Source of the DNA: Fibrivirga algicola | GTDB taxonomy: Bacteria; Bacteroidota; Bacteroidia; Cytophagales; Spirosomataceae | NCBI RefSeq assembly: GCF_011742925.1 | Contig: NZ_WAEL01000012.1 | Coordinates: 62,001-126,000, forward strand | DNA: 64,000 bases | Direction: 5' to 3' | In this document: positions 37,594-46,589 of the stretch, in pieces | How the letters are laid out: each line of letters opens with the position of its first letter | Numbering within the stretch: position 1 is the stretch's first letter | Notes under the pieces: model-generated | Databases searched by the model: none | What the model saw: only the letters and a program-made list of their open reading frames with translations | Told to the model about the DNA's origin: nothing | Made by a program: the position numbers and the translations under genes

Positions 37594-38265
37594 TTAGGCC
37601 ATCGCGTAGCTGTAATCGACAATCAGTTCGTTGTCTACGGTCCAGACGCCAGGCGCTTGCCAGGCTAGGTGGGCTGCTTCGTCTTTCTGGAAAATTGAAT
37701 CGACGGTACCAGTCAATATTACCCGGTTCTCGGAAACACTGACATAGATATCCTGGTCGCCAACAGACCAGCTCCGTTGTATGGCCCGTTCGATCGCCGT
37801 TTTCTCGACATGGTCTTTAATCGACGAGTTGATCCTGATCAGGTTGGTAACGCCCTTCACACCGGCCAGATGCTTCACGGCTTTTTGCGCTGCTTCTTTC
37901 TGGTAATTCCACTCCGTGGTACCTTCCAGTTTAACCCATCCGTTTTCAACGAACACCTTCACCATGTCACTGGGAACCTCCCAATTCCACTTAAAGGCGG
38001 CCATTATTTCTCGGGCTATATCGTTATCAGTATGCGTGCTTGTTCCACTATACTCGACGGTGATCTTCTCGACCAGTGCGTTTACGCCAGCTACGTTTTT
38101 TGCCGCTGATTCAGCTTCCACTTTCTTGGCGTAGCTATCGACTATACCTGTAAGCGTGACGATTCCGTCCTGTGCCGTAACACCAATCTCGGCTGCATGC
38201 AGTAATGGCTCCCATTTAATAGCGGCCATCACATCTTTCTGCAGCTCTTCGTTTGACTTGTTCAT
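37594..38265 (-). CDS. BON-domain protein (three BON repeats)
   Basis: Protein of 223 residues made of three BON modules, about 1-75 (VTAQDGIVTLTGIVDSYAKK), 77-148 (VFVENGWVKLEGTTEWNYQK) and 150-220 (VSVSENRVILTGTVDSIFQK). No signal peptide is seen, so it is either cytoplasmic or exported by another route. Related OsmY-like proteins respond to osmotic stress and bind phospholipids. It starts the minus-strand stress set of BON, secreted Lys-rich protein, Dps and SDR, separated by a terminator hairpin. Confidence 0.9.
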   Translation of the reverse strand: MNKSNEELQKDVMAAIKWEPLLHAAEIGVTAQDGIVTLTGIVDSYAKKVEAESAAKNVAGVNALVEKITVEYSGTSTHTDNDIAREIMAAFKWNWEVPSDMVKVFVENGWVKLEGTTEWNYQKEAAQKAVKHLAGVKGVTNLIRINSSIKDHVEKTAIERAIQRSWSVGDQDIYVSVSENRVILTGTVDSIFQKDEAAHLAWQAPGVWTVDNELIVDYSYAMA

Positions 38266-38847
38266 AATGTTGGGGTTGTTTTAAGACACCCCAAACCTAC
38301 TATCCCTTTGTAACCCCCATCTTGATTTGAATCATCATACCTGGTGATTCGTACTGAAGACGATCTACCTGTCAGGCCAGACGCCGAAGGGGTGCCATCT
38401 TAATGGATTCGAATCGGCAAGATTACCTACTTTTCTTAAGTCAGATCATGCCGCTACCTGAGTGTGCTCATAACGGAGTAAAACAAGGGGCTACTTTTGA
38501 TGCCGTAGCTGATTAATCACAACAACCTCAATGAAAGATGGTGATGAAATCTCCTTTAAGATCTTAATTGTCAGTGTTTTAATATATAAGAGGTGCTAAT
38601 TTTAGCAGTAGACTAAGGCTTTGGCTGCAAGAAAGAAATCTCTACAAATGCTCGTTTTTTAAGACAGCATACGCGAGTCGTAGTGAATCATGTGTAATAC
38701 GGAAGAACCACTCAGTTTACTGAATCTGCCCAGATTAACATAATTGGCTTTATTAGCACGCAAAATGAACCCCTAATCTGTTAAGCTAATTCAAAATGGC
38801 TCAAAGGCTTAATACACAGAGTCTACTTGTAGCTTATAAAGGCGGGC
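38266..38847. other. Intergenic region
   Basis: 582 bp between the BON gene's start and the end of the LytTR gene, both on the minus strand. It should contain the BON promoter. I see no gene, repeat or clear RNA element. Confidence 0.5.
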
Positions 38848-39576
38848 CTATTTCTTCATGATTTTATTCTCAATGAAATTTATGAACTCTTTCCTGTAGG
38901 TGTCACCAATGGGTATTTCCTGTAGCTTGCCTTGCCGCCGAACGCAGATCGAGTCTTTGTTGATTAATTCAGCTTTAATGACAGGGATGATGTATGATTT
39001 GTGAATGCGGAAGAACTGATTTTGAGGGAGACGAGAACCAATGTCCCCAATTGTTAAAGCGGAGTGGAAGCGGTTGGTTTCCGTGTAGAACCAGATACCG
39101 TTACGTTCACTCTCAATCCAGCATAAATCGTCAAAATTAACCCGTTGTAAATTCCCTTCTACCCGTACGAATGTGTACGCGTCAGATGCTACTGTATCTT
39201 CCCTTTTAAGTATGTCCAGGAGCTGTTTAGCCCGTTGAACAGCTTTTGTGAAACGCTCAAACGAAAAAGGTTTCTCAAGAAAGTCAATGGCTTTATGTTC
39301 ATAGCTGGGCGAGGCGTACTTAGGATGTGCCGTAGTAAAGATGTAATTCTGGGAATCTCCCATAATACGGACAAAGTCTAACCCATCAAGTGCCAGGTTA
39401 GGCATCTCCATATCTACAAAAATGAGGTCAACCTTTTCGTGCTCAAGGTACAAAATGGCGTCACTAGGATTGGTAAAACAAGCTTTGAGGTTTAGCGTGG
39501 GTACTCGCTCAATAAACTTGCGCAGCTGATTCACACTCATTTCCTCATCGTCGAGAATTAAGCAGGTCATGACCAT
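38848..39576 (-). CDS. LytTR-family response regulator
   Basis: Regulator of 242 residues: receiver 1-120 (LILDDEEMSVNQLRKFIERV, acceptor Asp in LIFVDMEMPNLA, Lys in FLEKPFSFERF) and a LytTR DNA-binding domain about 140-240 (DLCWIESERNGIWFYTETN, FRIHKSYIIPV). LytTR factors bind direct repeats at target promoters. Its ATG overlaps the stop of the LytS-type kinase gene by one base, a translationally coupled pair. Confidence 0.93.
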   Translation of the reverse strand: MVMTCLILDDEEMSVNQLRKFIERVPTLNLKACFTNPSDAILYLEHEKVDLIFVDMEMPNLALDGLDFVRIMGDSQNYIFTTAHPKYASPSYEHKAIDFLEKPFSFERFTKAVQRAKQLLDILKREDTVASDAYTFVRVEGNLQRVNFDDLCWIESERNGIWFYTETNRFHSALTIGDIGSRLPQNQFFRIHKSYIIPVIKAELINKDSICVRRQGKLQEIPIGDTYRKEFINFIENKIMKK

Positions 39577-40985
39577 TAGTTAAATAACTTGAGGGTACAG
39601 GAGAATGTATCATCCGTTTCATCGATCTCAAATGTGTAGTTTTCATAGGTTCGCTCAAGCCGTTGCCGGGTGTTGGCTAGCCCAATGTTGTTGCTCTCGA
39701 ATCGCTGTTTTCTGTTCTTCAAATTAGTGGTGAAAAATTCAATCCGATCGTCAAATGCTTTAATATCAATGACAAAAGGGAAGTCTGGATCAGTCATATT
39801 ACCATGTTTAAAGGCATTCTCAACCAGGCCAATAAGCAGGAATGGAAGTATGCCTTTAGCTTCTACGTTCCCCGTTACCGAAAATCGTATATGCATACGA
39901 TAACGTAGCTGGTGAAGACTGATGAACTGCTTCATATAGTTGATTTCTTCGGATAGCTTGGCCGTATTGAAATCCTCACGCATGCTGTATCGCATGATTT
40001 CAGAGAGTTTAATAATTGAGTCAGCTAACTCCGGATCAACTTCCTGTGACCTGATATAAAAGTAGTTTAAGGTATTATAAAGAAAGTGCGGGTTCACCTG
40101 TGCTTTGAGAGCCTTTAGTTCAGTGGTCAACGTTTCCTGTTGTTGCAACAGACGACGTTCTTCTGCCACTTTGGTGGCATCGATGGCATCTTTTATGTCA
40201 TCGGTTACTTCGGGAATAACCTTGAAGAGATCAAGAGCTACGCCAGCGAAGAAATAGGCAGTAGCGGTGGCCACACCTATAAAGATTATCCAAACATTAA
40301 AATAGCGCGAAGCCTGTGGCGGATTAAGATGATTAGCTTTGAGAACAGCCTGTCGATTAAGCGCCCATGCCTTTCGTTGTACCAAAGCAGATTCATAGCT
40401 AACGGATTCTGTCGGTGTCAGGTAATTGAATCGATACGAATAGCCTAACTTTCCAAACGTCACCCATGTTAATATTGCCACTATCACTACTGACCATGTA
40501 AGCATGGCCGTCCTGCCTAGGATTAGAGCGGCTAAGACAATGAGCGAATGGGCAAAGGCAAAATCGGTCAGTAACGAATCGGTCGATGGATTGCCAATGC
40601 CTAATGTGTTAACCACGCTCAAACACATCACCGATACAACACTCATCCATCGGAGTACCTTGTCAATGCGTGAGTCGCGCTTTAGTTTGGATGAGTCCAG
40701 CCGTTTCCCAAATACAGTGAAGCGAGTTTCTTTTAAGGTTACAAACGCGTAAATCCCCGAAACAAGGTTGGCGATCCCGACAAAGCCATAAATGAACCAT
40801 AATCGGTAGTTAGGTACGTATGAGCCAGTGGCCAGCTTTTCGCTAATAAGAAAGATAGGAGTTAACACCAGATAGGTGATGTTAATCACATATAGTAATC
40901 GGCGTTGAACGTTGGAAAAGGGAAGGGTCAGTTGCTGCCGGGAGCGTTCGAGTAACTGTTTTAATTGCGTTTCTGCTTGATTCAT
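39576..40985 (-). CDS. LytS-type sensor histidine kinase
   Basis: Membrane kinase of 469 residues. About five to six hydrophobic helices fill residues 24-255 (LLYVINITYLVLTPIFLISE, FVGIANLVSGIYAFV, FIGVATATAYFFAGVALDLF). The cytoplasmic part has the family phospho-acceptor motif LKAQVNPHFLYNTLNYFYIR and a late ATPase domain (LLIGLVENAFKHG, NIGLANTRQRLERTYENYTF). Partner of the LytTR regulator directly downstream. The stimulus is unknown; similar pairs in Bacteroidota control surface and envelope genes. Confidence 0.93.
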   Translation of the reverse strand: MNQAETQLKQLLERSRQQLTLPFSNVQRRLLYVINITYLVLTPIFLISEKLATGSYVPNYRLWFIYGFVGIANLVSGIYAFVTLKETRFTVFGKRLDSSKLKRDSRIDKVLRWMSVVSVMCLSVVNTLGIGNPSTDSLLTDFAFAHSLIVLAALILGRTAMLTWSVVIVAILTWVTFGKLGYSYRFNYLTPTESVSYESALVQRKAWALNRQAVLKANHLNPPQASRYFNVWIIFIGVATATAYFFAGVALDLFKVIPEVTDDIKDAIDATKVAEERRLLQQQETLTTELKALKAQVNPHFLYNTLNYFYIRSQEVDPELADSIIKLSEIMRYSMREDFNTAKLSEEINYMKQFISLHQLRYRMHIRFSVTGNVEAKGILPFLLIGLVENAFKHGNMTDPDFPFVIDIKAFDDRIEFFTTNLKNRKQRFESNNIGLANTRQRLERTYENYTFEIDETDDTFSCTLKLFN

Positions 40986-41054
40986 TGGACAGCGGCTTTC
41001 AATTCTCTAACTAAATGGAGGAGGTATTGCTCGCTAAAAAGCAATGAACTTGGG

Positions 41055-42125
41055 CTAGGAGTAGTCGAAACTAGATATGTATGCGGGTGCTCTACTTAAT
41101 TCAACTGATAAAGGCAAACCAACCGCTTTGATCATTACGTGCGTAGTTACACCTGGCTGAAACTGGCTCAGTCGACCCATACTTGGGCTATTTAGCAATT
41201 GATTGAGGGGGTCCTTATGATCAATCTGCCACATAGCAGTATGTACCTTAAAGTGAGCCAGTACGCTTTCCAACAGGACAGGTAACAGTTCGTTCTGCCC
41301 CTCTCCAATGTAAACCCCTTCCAAGGCTACAAACGACTGTTTTGCTGGATTAAAGAAACGACGGAGGCCTGGTGCCAAAGGGGCAACATACCGGATAAAC
41401 GGTCCCAGCTTACCCGGAACATGGACCAGTTTCCAGATGATTGGGTTCGCCTGAACCCCAGCCAGTATGCGTCCGTTTTCTTCAAGGAAAAAATAGTTGT
41501 TGTTATAATTTATGTTCAGAAAGTTTTGAAAGCCGTAGCCGATATACTGACGTTGAACAAGTTTCAGAATCTTGTCAATGTCATTTGATGAGGCCATCTT
41601 CAGGCGGGCATCCTTTTTAGGTGAGAATCGCCTGAACATAAATGTTCTAAGCTCAGCTACTGACTCAAAATTTTCCCGCTTCGAAGCCGCCATCGAGCGA
41701 GTGTTTTTGCTTTCAATGTAGGAGTAGAACAGGTATGGTGCTGAGACGTTTTGGCTGATATAATTGATAGCGGTTGTTTTCAGAAGCTGCCCGTATCCTT
41801 TGCCCTGTACATCGTCACGAACGGCCAGGTAACGGCCGTAATAACCAGAAAATGATTCGCCGGAAAAACCCACCGGACGTTGATCAAGGCAGTATAATCC
41901 AATCAGTTCCTGCTGCTGGTACAGATGGAAAAAATAGGGATTATGCAGTTGACTTAGTTTAGCTTCCTGCCCGGTTTGACAGTACCGTATGCCCTTTGTG
42001 CCGTAGGTAGTATGCTGAAGCAATGTAACGGCTCGTTGGTCTGCAACAGGTGATACACACAGTGTTAAAGCGCCATTGTGGTACAAAGTCGTCTGTTCTG
42101 TAGCTATAGGATGATTTGGTTTCAC
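41055..42125 (-). CDS. GNAT-family N-acetyltransferase-like protein
   Basis: Protein of 356 residues. The N-terminal half is a GNAT domain with the acetyl-CoA loop VRDDVQGKGYGQLLKTTAIN preceded by FSGYYGRYLA. The C-terminal half (about 190-356) looks like a second, degenerate GNAT-like unit (ILAGVQANPIIWKLVHVPGK, FVALEGVYIGEGQNELLPVL). Tandem GNATs of this kind are poorly characterised. Same strand as the LytS/LytTR pair, 69 bp upstream of it. Confidence 0.75.
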   Translation of the reverse strand: MKPNHPIATEQTTLYHNGALTLCVSPVADQRAVTLLQHTTYGTKGIRYCQTGQEAKLSQLHNPYFFHLYQQQELIGLYCLDQRPVGFSGESFSGYYGRYLAVRDDVQGKGYGQLLKTTAINYISQNVSAPYLFYSYIESKNTRSMAASKRENFESVAELRTFMFRRFSPKKDARLKMASSNDIDKILKLVQRQYIGYGFQNFLNINYNNNYFFLEENGRILAGVQANPIIWKLVHVPGKLGPFIRYVAPLAPGLRRFFNPAKQSFVALEGVYIGEGQNELLPVLLESVLAHFKVHTAMWQIDHKDPLNQLLNSPSMGRLSQFQPGVTTHVMIKAVGLPLSVELSRAPAYISSFDYS

Positions 42126-42330
42126 AATGAATTTTACAGAAGGTAATCTTAAATATATCTAATTAGTAGAGTAGTTGGTTTGTTCGGGAAGTAGCTATTA
42201 ATTGTACTCCGAAGTCCGGATGGCGGTTTGTCCTTGAGAATACCCTGTTTGTCCTGAAATCAAACCGGGTTAGCACGGTAGCCGTTTGCTAAATTTATTT
42301 GTTTGTAAACTTGCTTTACGCTTGTAGCAT

Positions 42331-42597
42331 GTGCTGTTTGAAAAAGTTGATTATTGGGCTACACTAGCGGTGAGAAATATGCAAGTTTCTGAACCGACCT
42401 ATTTGTTTACTATTGCCTCTTTACATCAATTATCGCGTGATTTGGCAAAATCAAATTTTGTACCTACTGATGCTCAGAAAGTGATTCTTGAACGGGCTCT
42501 TCAACTTCTGGATTTGGAGATAGGCTTTCAGATTTCTGAACACCCCGATTTTTCAGTCACGCTTAATCAATGGTTGGCCCTACGGGATGAGAAATAA
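42331..42597 (+). CDS. Hypothetical small helical protein
   Basis: Unrecognised 88-residue protein, mostly helical and acidic toward the end (QKVILERALQLLDLEIGFQI). The ATG at 42379 (MQVSEPTYLF) is an alternative start. A TAAACTTG sequence just upstream resembles the Bacteroidota -7 element, and a perfect terminator hairpin follows the stop, so a real short transcript is likely. Confidence 0.6.
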   Translation: MLFEKVDYWATLAVRNMQVSEPTYLFTIASLHQLSRDLAKSNFVPTDAQKVILERALQLLDLEIGFQISEHPDFSVTLNQWLALRDEK

Positions 42598-42628
42598 GTT
42601 GCATACCCTTTAAAAAAGGGTATGCAAC
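42598..42628 (+). terminator. Terminator hairpin
   Basis: Perfect 14-bp stem (GTTGCATACCCTTT with its complement) and a 3-nt A loop, starting right after the stop codon of the 42331 gene. The stem is symmetric enough to work for the convergent recombinase gene as well. Confidence 0.8.
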
Positions 42629-42746
42629 ATGATATGGATATTTTATTGCTGAACGCTGTGTCGATGACACGCATAATGGCAGAGTGTATACGCGCGGCTC
42701 TGTGGCGCTGTACACAATCAAATCAGCCCAGATGATTTATGAACGT

Positions 42747-43961
42747 TCAGTCTGGCATTTCCTTAAAATACGTTTTGAGCGTCTTCTTTTTTGTGTAAAA
42801 CTGGGTTGTTTCCATTGTTTCGTGACGTAGGTGCTGTTGAACATGTTCCAAGCTAACACCTCCTTCCAGTAACAGCTGGCCCACTGTATGCCGTAAACTA
42901 TGTGCCGACATACCGGTTCGTTTAAGGCCATGTTTCACGAGTTGCTTATCTACAATGTAGCGTATTTGATGAGTCTTCATATCATCGAATAAATACTCCC
43001 CTCGACGGCCATTAGGAATTGGCCAACGGCCTGTCTCTTCCAGATAGGCTTGCAAGACATCCCGGCATCCAGCGAAAAATTTAATAGATTTCTTCGTGCT
43101 TTTACCTTTGCCCAGCACCTGTAGCTGATGTCTGTCGAAGTCCAAATCGCCCAGCTTCAGACGGGTAACCTCGACCGTTCTTAAGCCCTCCAGCCCCAAC
43201 AAGACCAATACCGCCTTGTCCCGTATAGTCTCCACATCTTCCAGAATCTGGTTTCTTTCGTTCGCTTCCAGGCTGTCTTTGTAAAAAGTCCTTTCAATGG
43301 CCAGTCCCCGCACGTCGTTAATGTCGCGCAGCGCATTAAGTTGATCCTCCCCCAGCGTAAGATCATCACGTCGGCGAATGCACCAGGTTGCCAATTGCTT
43401 GATCGCTGATAGATATAGGTTAATGGTAAAAGCTGAATACTGATTGTCTTTCAAGTGCTGCACGAAGTCAGAAACCACCATCCCACTCAATGAGGCAGCA
43501 TGTCCCAACGAATGCTGTTCGTCAACATACATGAAGAAAGCATTAAGCGCCTTCGTGTAGGTTTCTTTGGATCGATCGCCACGCAGGCTTTTCGCTTCGC
43601 GAATGAATCGCAACACCAGTTGGTTAGCCGCTGGGGGGATTTTGGATGTTTTAGGATCAGCTATAACGGTGGGGGAACCGATGGCCTGATAGAACAGTAG
43701 GAACTTGCGAATGGGTGATATACGATTGGGAGGTAGATTGGCCGTATATCGGGCGAAGCTCAACCCATCAATGCCGAAACCTTCTGCCAAGCAAAAGTCT
43801 ACGTAAGCCCTTGCGTGCCGGGGATAGTTACTTGTCTTGGGCAGTTCAGCTGCAAAGTAGCGAATCAACTGGCTGACCGTGTAGCGGGCGATTGTCTTAC
43901 CAAGGGCTCGACTAGTCTCTTCATCTTCTGCGTGCGATAAACGGATCGATGCATCAGCCAT
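42747..43961 (-). CDS. Tyrosine recombinase/integrase (XerC/D-like)
   Basis: Phage-integrase-family recombinase of 404 residues. An N-terminal SAM-like core-binding domain spans about 95-210. The catalytic domain holds the R-H-R-H-Y set: Arg in LLGLEGLRTVEVTRLKLGDL, His and Arg in SAHSLRHTVGQLL, His in HLRHETMETTQFYTK with the nucleophile Tyr in the same segment. A long extra N-terminus of about 90 residues contains a helical region (YTVSQLIRYFAAELPKT). Likely plasmid dimer resolution or element integration. The sequence at 42640-42720 downstream holds short inverted repeats that could be its site. Confidence 0.92.
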   Translation of the reverse strand: MADASIRLSHAEDEETSRALGKTIARYTVSQLIRYFAAELPKTSNYPRHARAYVDFCLAEGFGIDGLSFARYTANLPPNRISPIRKFLLFYQAIGSPTVIADPKTSKIPPAANQLVLRFIREAKSLRGDRSKETYTKALNAFFMYVDEQHSLGHAASLSGMVVSDFVQHLKDNQYSAFTINLYLSAIKQLATWCIRRRDDLTLGEDQLNALRDINDVRGLAIERTFYKDSLEANERNQILEDVETIRDKAVLVLLGLEGLRTVEVTRLKLGDLDFDRHQLQVLGKGKSTKKSIKFFAGCRDVLQAYLEETGRWPIPNGRRGEYLFDDMKTHQIRYIVDKQLVKHGLKRTGMSAHSLRHTVGQLLLEGGVSLEHVQQHLRHETMETTQFYTKKKTLKTYFKEMPD

Positions 43962-44147
43962 GTTAAATCTGTTGCTTTGTGAGCAAAGCTGGCAAAAAGT
44001 TTTTATTTCACCAATTCACGCAAATGAGAATTTGCAAGACGGTGAATAAGCCAAATCGCCGGAGTCTACTCTTAAGTTCATCTGGATACAAGTTGATAGT
44101 GGAGAAGGAATTACAAAAGCGCCAAACTGGGTGAGTCGTTTAGGCGA

Positions 44148-44399
44148 TCAGAATCCGGGTTGGTAGGCTTCCTGGCTTGTATGTCGCCGTAGCATTGGCC
44201 GAAGTTGAGCGAGACTGTAAAATCGGCTTTTAAGTACGTACCCAGCCGTATAGCGTTTAATACAGAGCTGATTCCGACGGATGTCTCCCCTGGATGTCAT
44301 TCGATATAACTGGCCATCCTCGCCAAAGAAGTAAGCCGGGTAACCTTCAATATCCCATACCCGCTCAACCCGGTTGTTTACAGTAACTTTTTTAGCCAT
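44148..44399 (-). CDS. Hypothetical small protein, mobile-element type
   Basis: Protein of 83 residues with VWDIEGYPAYFFGEDGQLYR and IKRYTAGYVLKSRFYSLAQL. The W-x-I-x-G-Y-P-x-Y-F-F-G-E-D-G-Q-L-Y-R pattern recalls short modules seen in homing-endonuclease-associated and phage proteins (NUMOD4-like), but no nuclease domain follows. Near the integrase gene and at the edge of the repeat cluster. Family assignment is tentative. Confidence 0.6.
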   Translation of the reverse strand: MAKKVTVNNRVERVWDIEGYPAYFFGEDGQLYRMTSRGDIRRNQLCIKRYTAGYVLKSRFYSLAQLRPMLRRHTSQEAYQPGF

Positions 44400-44595
44400 G
44401 TAATTTGATTAAATCGGCTGGTGTACCTATGATTGTGCCGACGAATCCAAGCAACCAATAGCCTCTACAAAAATAGTGGTCAAAAAGGGTACAAAGAACT
44501 ATTTACCATTGTCTTTCAGTATATTATAGTTCCGCGTCCTTGCGCCCTTTACTATGTTGTGCGAGATGCCCCCTACTTGCCCTTGCTTTTGTCCT

Positions 44596-44660
44596 ATTTT
44601 TGGGCTAGCTTGTGGGCGCGGGCAGCTCGCTGTCAAGGGAACACAAGCTAGCCCAAAAAT
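44596..44660. repeat. Perfect 19-bp inverted repeat
   Basis: Arms ATTTTTGGGCTAGCTTGTG (44596-44614) and its exact complement (44642-44660), with a 27-nt GC-rich spacer. Just upstream of the tandem repeat cluster. Could be a terminator, the relic of an element end, or part of an RNA. Confidence 0.75.
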
Positions 44661-44797
44661 GCACGGCCATCGCGTCAGCCCATCCCCCGGATTAGATGGG
44701 TGTAGACTAAAGCCAAGGTTGGTCGAGACCGGGGGACCGTCGCCACGACTCCTGCAAGGGTGAACACTCCCTATCGGTCGCGTCAGCCCTTGCAGGA

Positions 44798-45165
44798 GTT
44801 GGGTGATTCGTTCATGTAAGCGGGTGTTTCACGTCTCGTGCGACATGATAACGACTTGGTAATGAACTTTCTTTTGTTGGTGTTTCGCGTTCCGGTCGAC
44901 AGGTGAATCACCGTTCGACAGCGCGTTTTGGTTGGTGTTTCTGGTCCGGTTGGACAAGTTAAAGTCTGGTCGACAGCACGTCGACAATGCGTTTCAGCCG
45001 ACACGAGAACGTACCTGAGTGCCGCCGTTCGACAGCTTCGGCCTCTCCCGGCATGTTTGCTTCGGCCTCTCGCGGCTTATTCGGATTTGTGCGTTGTTGG
45101 TCAGCTCTGCGGGGTCCACTTACCTCTGACAGGAAACTATCTGGTTAGCCAGCGCGGCACCCAAC
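44798..45165 (+). repeat. Tandem intergenic repeat, unit A
   Basis: First of three tandem units. Bounded by GTTGGGTG (44798-44805) and CACCCAAC (45158-45165), an inverted pair. Inner landmarks in order: GCGACATGATAACGACTTG, GTTCGACAGCG, a GGTTGGACAAG block, CGACAGCACG, GAACGTACCTGAG, CTTCGGCCTCTC, GTTGTTGGTCAGCTCTG, GGTCCACTTACCTC. A linker of about 72 bp beginning AAACAAGG and ending in CATCAGCCCTTG joins it to unit B. Confidence 0.8.
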
Positions 45166-45237
45166 TCAAACAAGGATGAAAAGGTCAAAGGCACGTATCT
45201 TATGGTGAGTAAAGCGACTCCATCAGCCCTTGTGGTC

Positions 45238-45594
45238 GTTGGGTGACCCGGCCATGCAAGTGGGTATTCCACGTTACGTGCGACAGGATAACAAACTGAT
45301 AGTGAACGGTATTTGTGGGTTTACCACGTACCTGTTGACAATTTGATCACTGTTCGACAGCGGGTCTTGGTTGGAATATCTCGTGTGGTTGGACTGGTCA
45401 AATATCCGTTAACAGCACGATCAAAATGCGTTTTTTGCGACACAGGAACGTACCTGACTTGCATCGTTTGACAGCCTATTCTGATCGGCTTCGGCCTCTC
45501 TCGGCTTGTTCGGTTACGTGCATTGTTGGTCAGCTTTGCCGGGTCCACTCGCGGTGGACAGGACACTGCCCGTCGCGCCACGGGATCACCCAAC
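45238..45594 (+). repeat. Tandem intergenic repeat, unit B
   Basis: Second unit with the same order of blocks as unit A (GCGACAGGATAACAAACTG, GTTCGACAGCG, GGTTGGACTGG, GAACGTACCTGAC, CTTCGGCCTCTC, GTTGGTCAGC, GGTCCACTC) and the same inverted ends GTTGGGTG and CACCCAAC. The CAGCCCTTG landmark preceding units A, B and C lies at 44784, 45224 and 45654, giving periods of 440 and 430 bp. Confidence 0.8.
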
Positions 45595-45667
45595 AAGGGC
45601 AAGGTTGCAAAGGTGTAACGTACCCAGTTGTGGCTTATCTTGTGGTGCACCATCAGCCCTTGCGGTC

Positions 45668-45880
45668 GTTGGGTGCTCTTTCAAGCGTAAGTGGGGTAAG
45701 CGGGTTCCGGTTGACAAGGTAATGCATTGATTATGAGTCGGTCCGCAGGTGCGGTTCTTTGTCGGTTTGCCACATACCTGGCGACAGAGCCAAATCTGGC
45801 GGACAGCACGTTACAAAAGCGTCACGGCCGACAAAGGAACGTACCTGACTTATCTCGCTTGACAGCCTCGGCCTATAGAT
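45668..45880 (+). repeat. Tandem intergenic repeat, unit C (truncated)
   Basis: Third unit. Starts with CGTTGGGTG, carries GTTGACAAGG, a CATACCTGGCGACAG block, GGACAGCACG, GAACGTACCTGAC and TTGACAGCCTCGGCC, then stops just before the lipoprotein gene. The GGTTGGAC block and the 3' half of the unit are missing. Confidence 0.7.
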
Positions 45881-45892
45881 CAACGTCAATGA

Positions 45893-45929
45893 TTAACCAG
45901 TGGTGATTTATCTCCTGACCACTGGTTAA
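45893..45929. terminator. Hairpin upstream of the lipoprotein gene
   Basis: Perfect 12-bp stem TTAACCAGTGGT / ACCACTGGTTAA with a 13-nt loop, ending about 20 bp before the lipoprotein ATG. Its place in the leader suggests an operator or attenuator instead of a terminator of an upstream gene, as none is present. Confidence 0.55.
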
Positions 45930-45949
45930 CTACTTAATATCAACGATTT

Positions 45950-46543
45950 ATGAAAACTATGTATGTTATTGCTCTACTTACGCTGGTGTTTTCGTGCAAG
46001 CGAGAACCAGAAAGCCCCGTACGAACAATATTCAAGGGGTCAATCATAGCTACTGTAAATGGTAAAAGCTGGCCCAGCTTAGTTCGAAATGGATCTGCTG
46101 TTGAGGTAGGTTATTATAGAGGTAATGGCTTCTGCAGTCCTGAAAGACGCCCTACTTTCGGTGTGTCCATTAGATACCAACCAGATCCGGGTTATCGGCT
46201 TTACGAAGAGACGAGTATGGCTTTTTATTTTCCATCAATTGCCCGCAACCTAGTAGTAGGTCCAGCTTCGAACGCAAACGAGATGGAATGTCAGCGACTA
46301 GCCCGTGGTGAAGCAATCGGGCGTTTCAACTACACTGGTTTCGACGGAACCGATGTGGTTCGATTCTCATCCTACACTGTACGAACAGATCGAACCAATC
46401 AGCTCATAATAAGTCGCATAGATACCGTCGCCAAAGTGATGGATGGTAGTTTTGAGGCTAATTTCATACGGCAGGGTTCTGGCACCTCTACTTACCCCGA
46501 TACGATCCAGATCAAGTGCAGCAAGTTCGTTGCGCCCTTTTAA
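45950..46543 (+). CDS. Hypothetical lipoprotein
   Basis: Protein of 197 residues with a lipoprotein signal (YVIALLTLVFSCKREPESP, lipid-modified Cys about 16). The mature part is beta-rich (IIATVNGKSWPSLVRNGSAV, YRLYEETSMAFYFPSI, FNYTGFDGTDVVRFSSYTV) and resembles small periplasmic or surface lipoproteins of Bacteroidota. No family named. It is embedded between copies of the intergenic repeat, which may have captured it or been split by it. Confidence 0.75.
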   Translation: MKTMYVIALLTLVFSCKREPESPVRTIFKGSIIATVNGKSWPSLVRNGSAVEVGYYRGNGFCSPERRPTFGVSIRYQPDPGYRLYEETSMAFYFPSIARNLVVGPASNANEMECQRLARGEAIGRFNYTGFDGTDVVRFSSYTVRTDRTNQLIISRIDTVAKVMDGSFEANFIRQGSGTSTYPDTIQIKCSKFVAPF

Positions 46544-46589
46544 TCAAATACTATATAGGCTCCCCAGCATCGCCGTAGATTTAGACTCG

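Larger units (their letters stand above)
44400..45949. other. Noncoding repeat-rich region
   Basis: 1550 bp without a believable gene; the short ORFs seen inside are not conserved between repeat copies. It holds a 19-bp perfect inverted repeat (44596-44660), three tandem copies of a unit of about 435 bp (44798-45880) and a hairpin just before the lipoprotein gene. Confidence 0.7.

Noticed and set aside
44928-45730. Short ORFs within the tandem repeats
   Set aside because: The frames are not kept between units A, B and C, so they are not selected as proteins.
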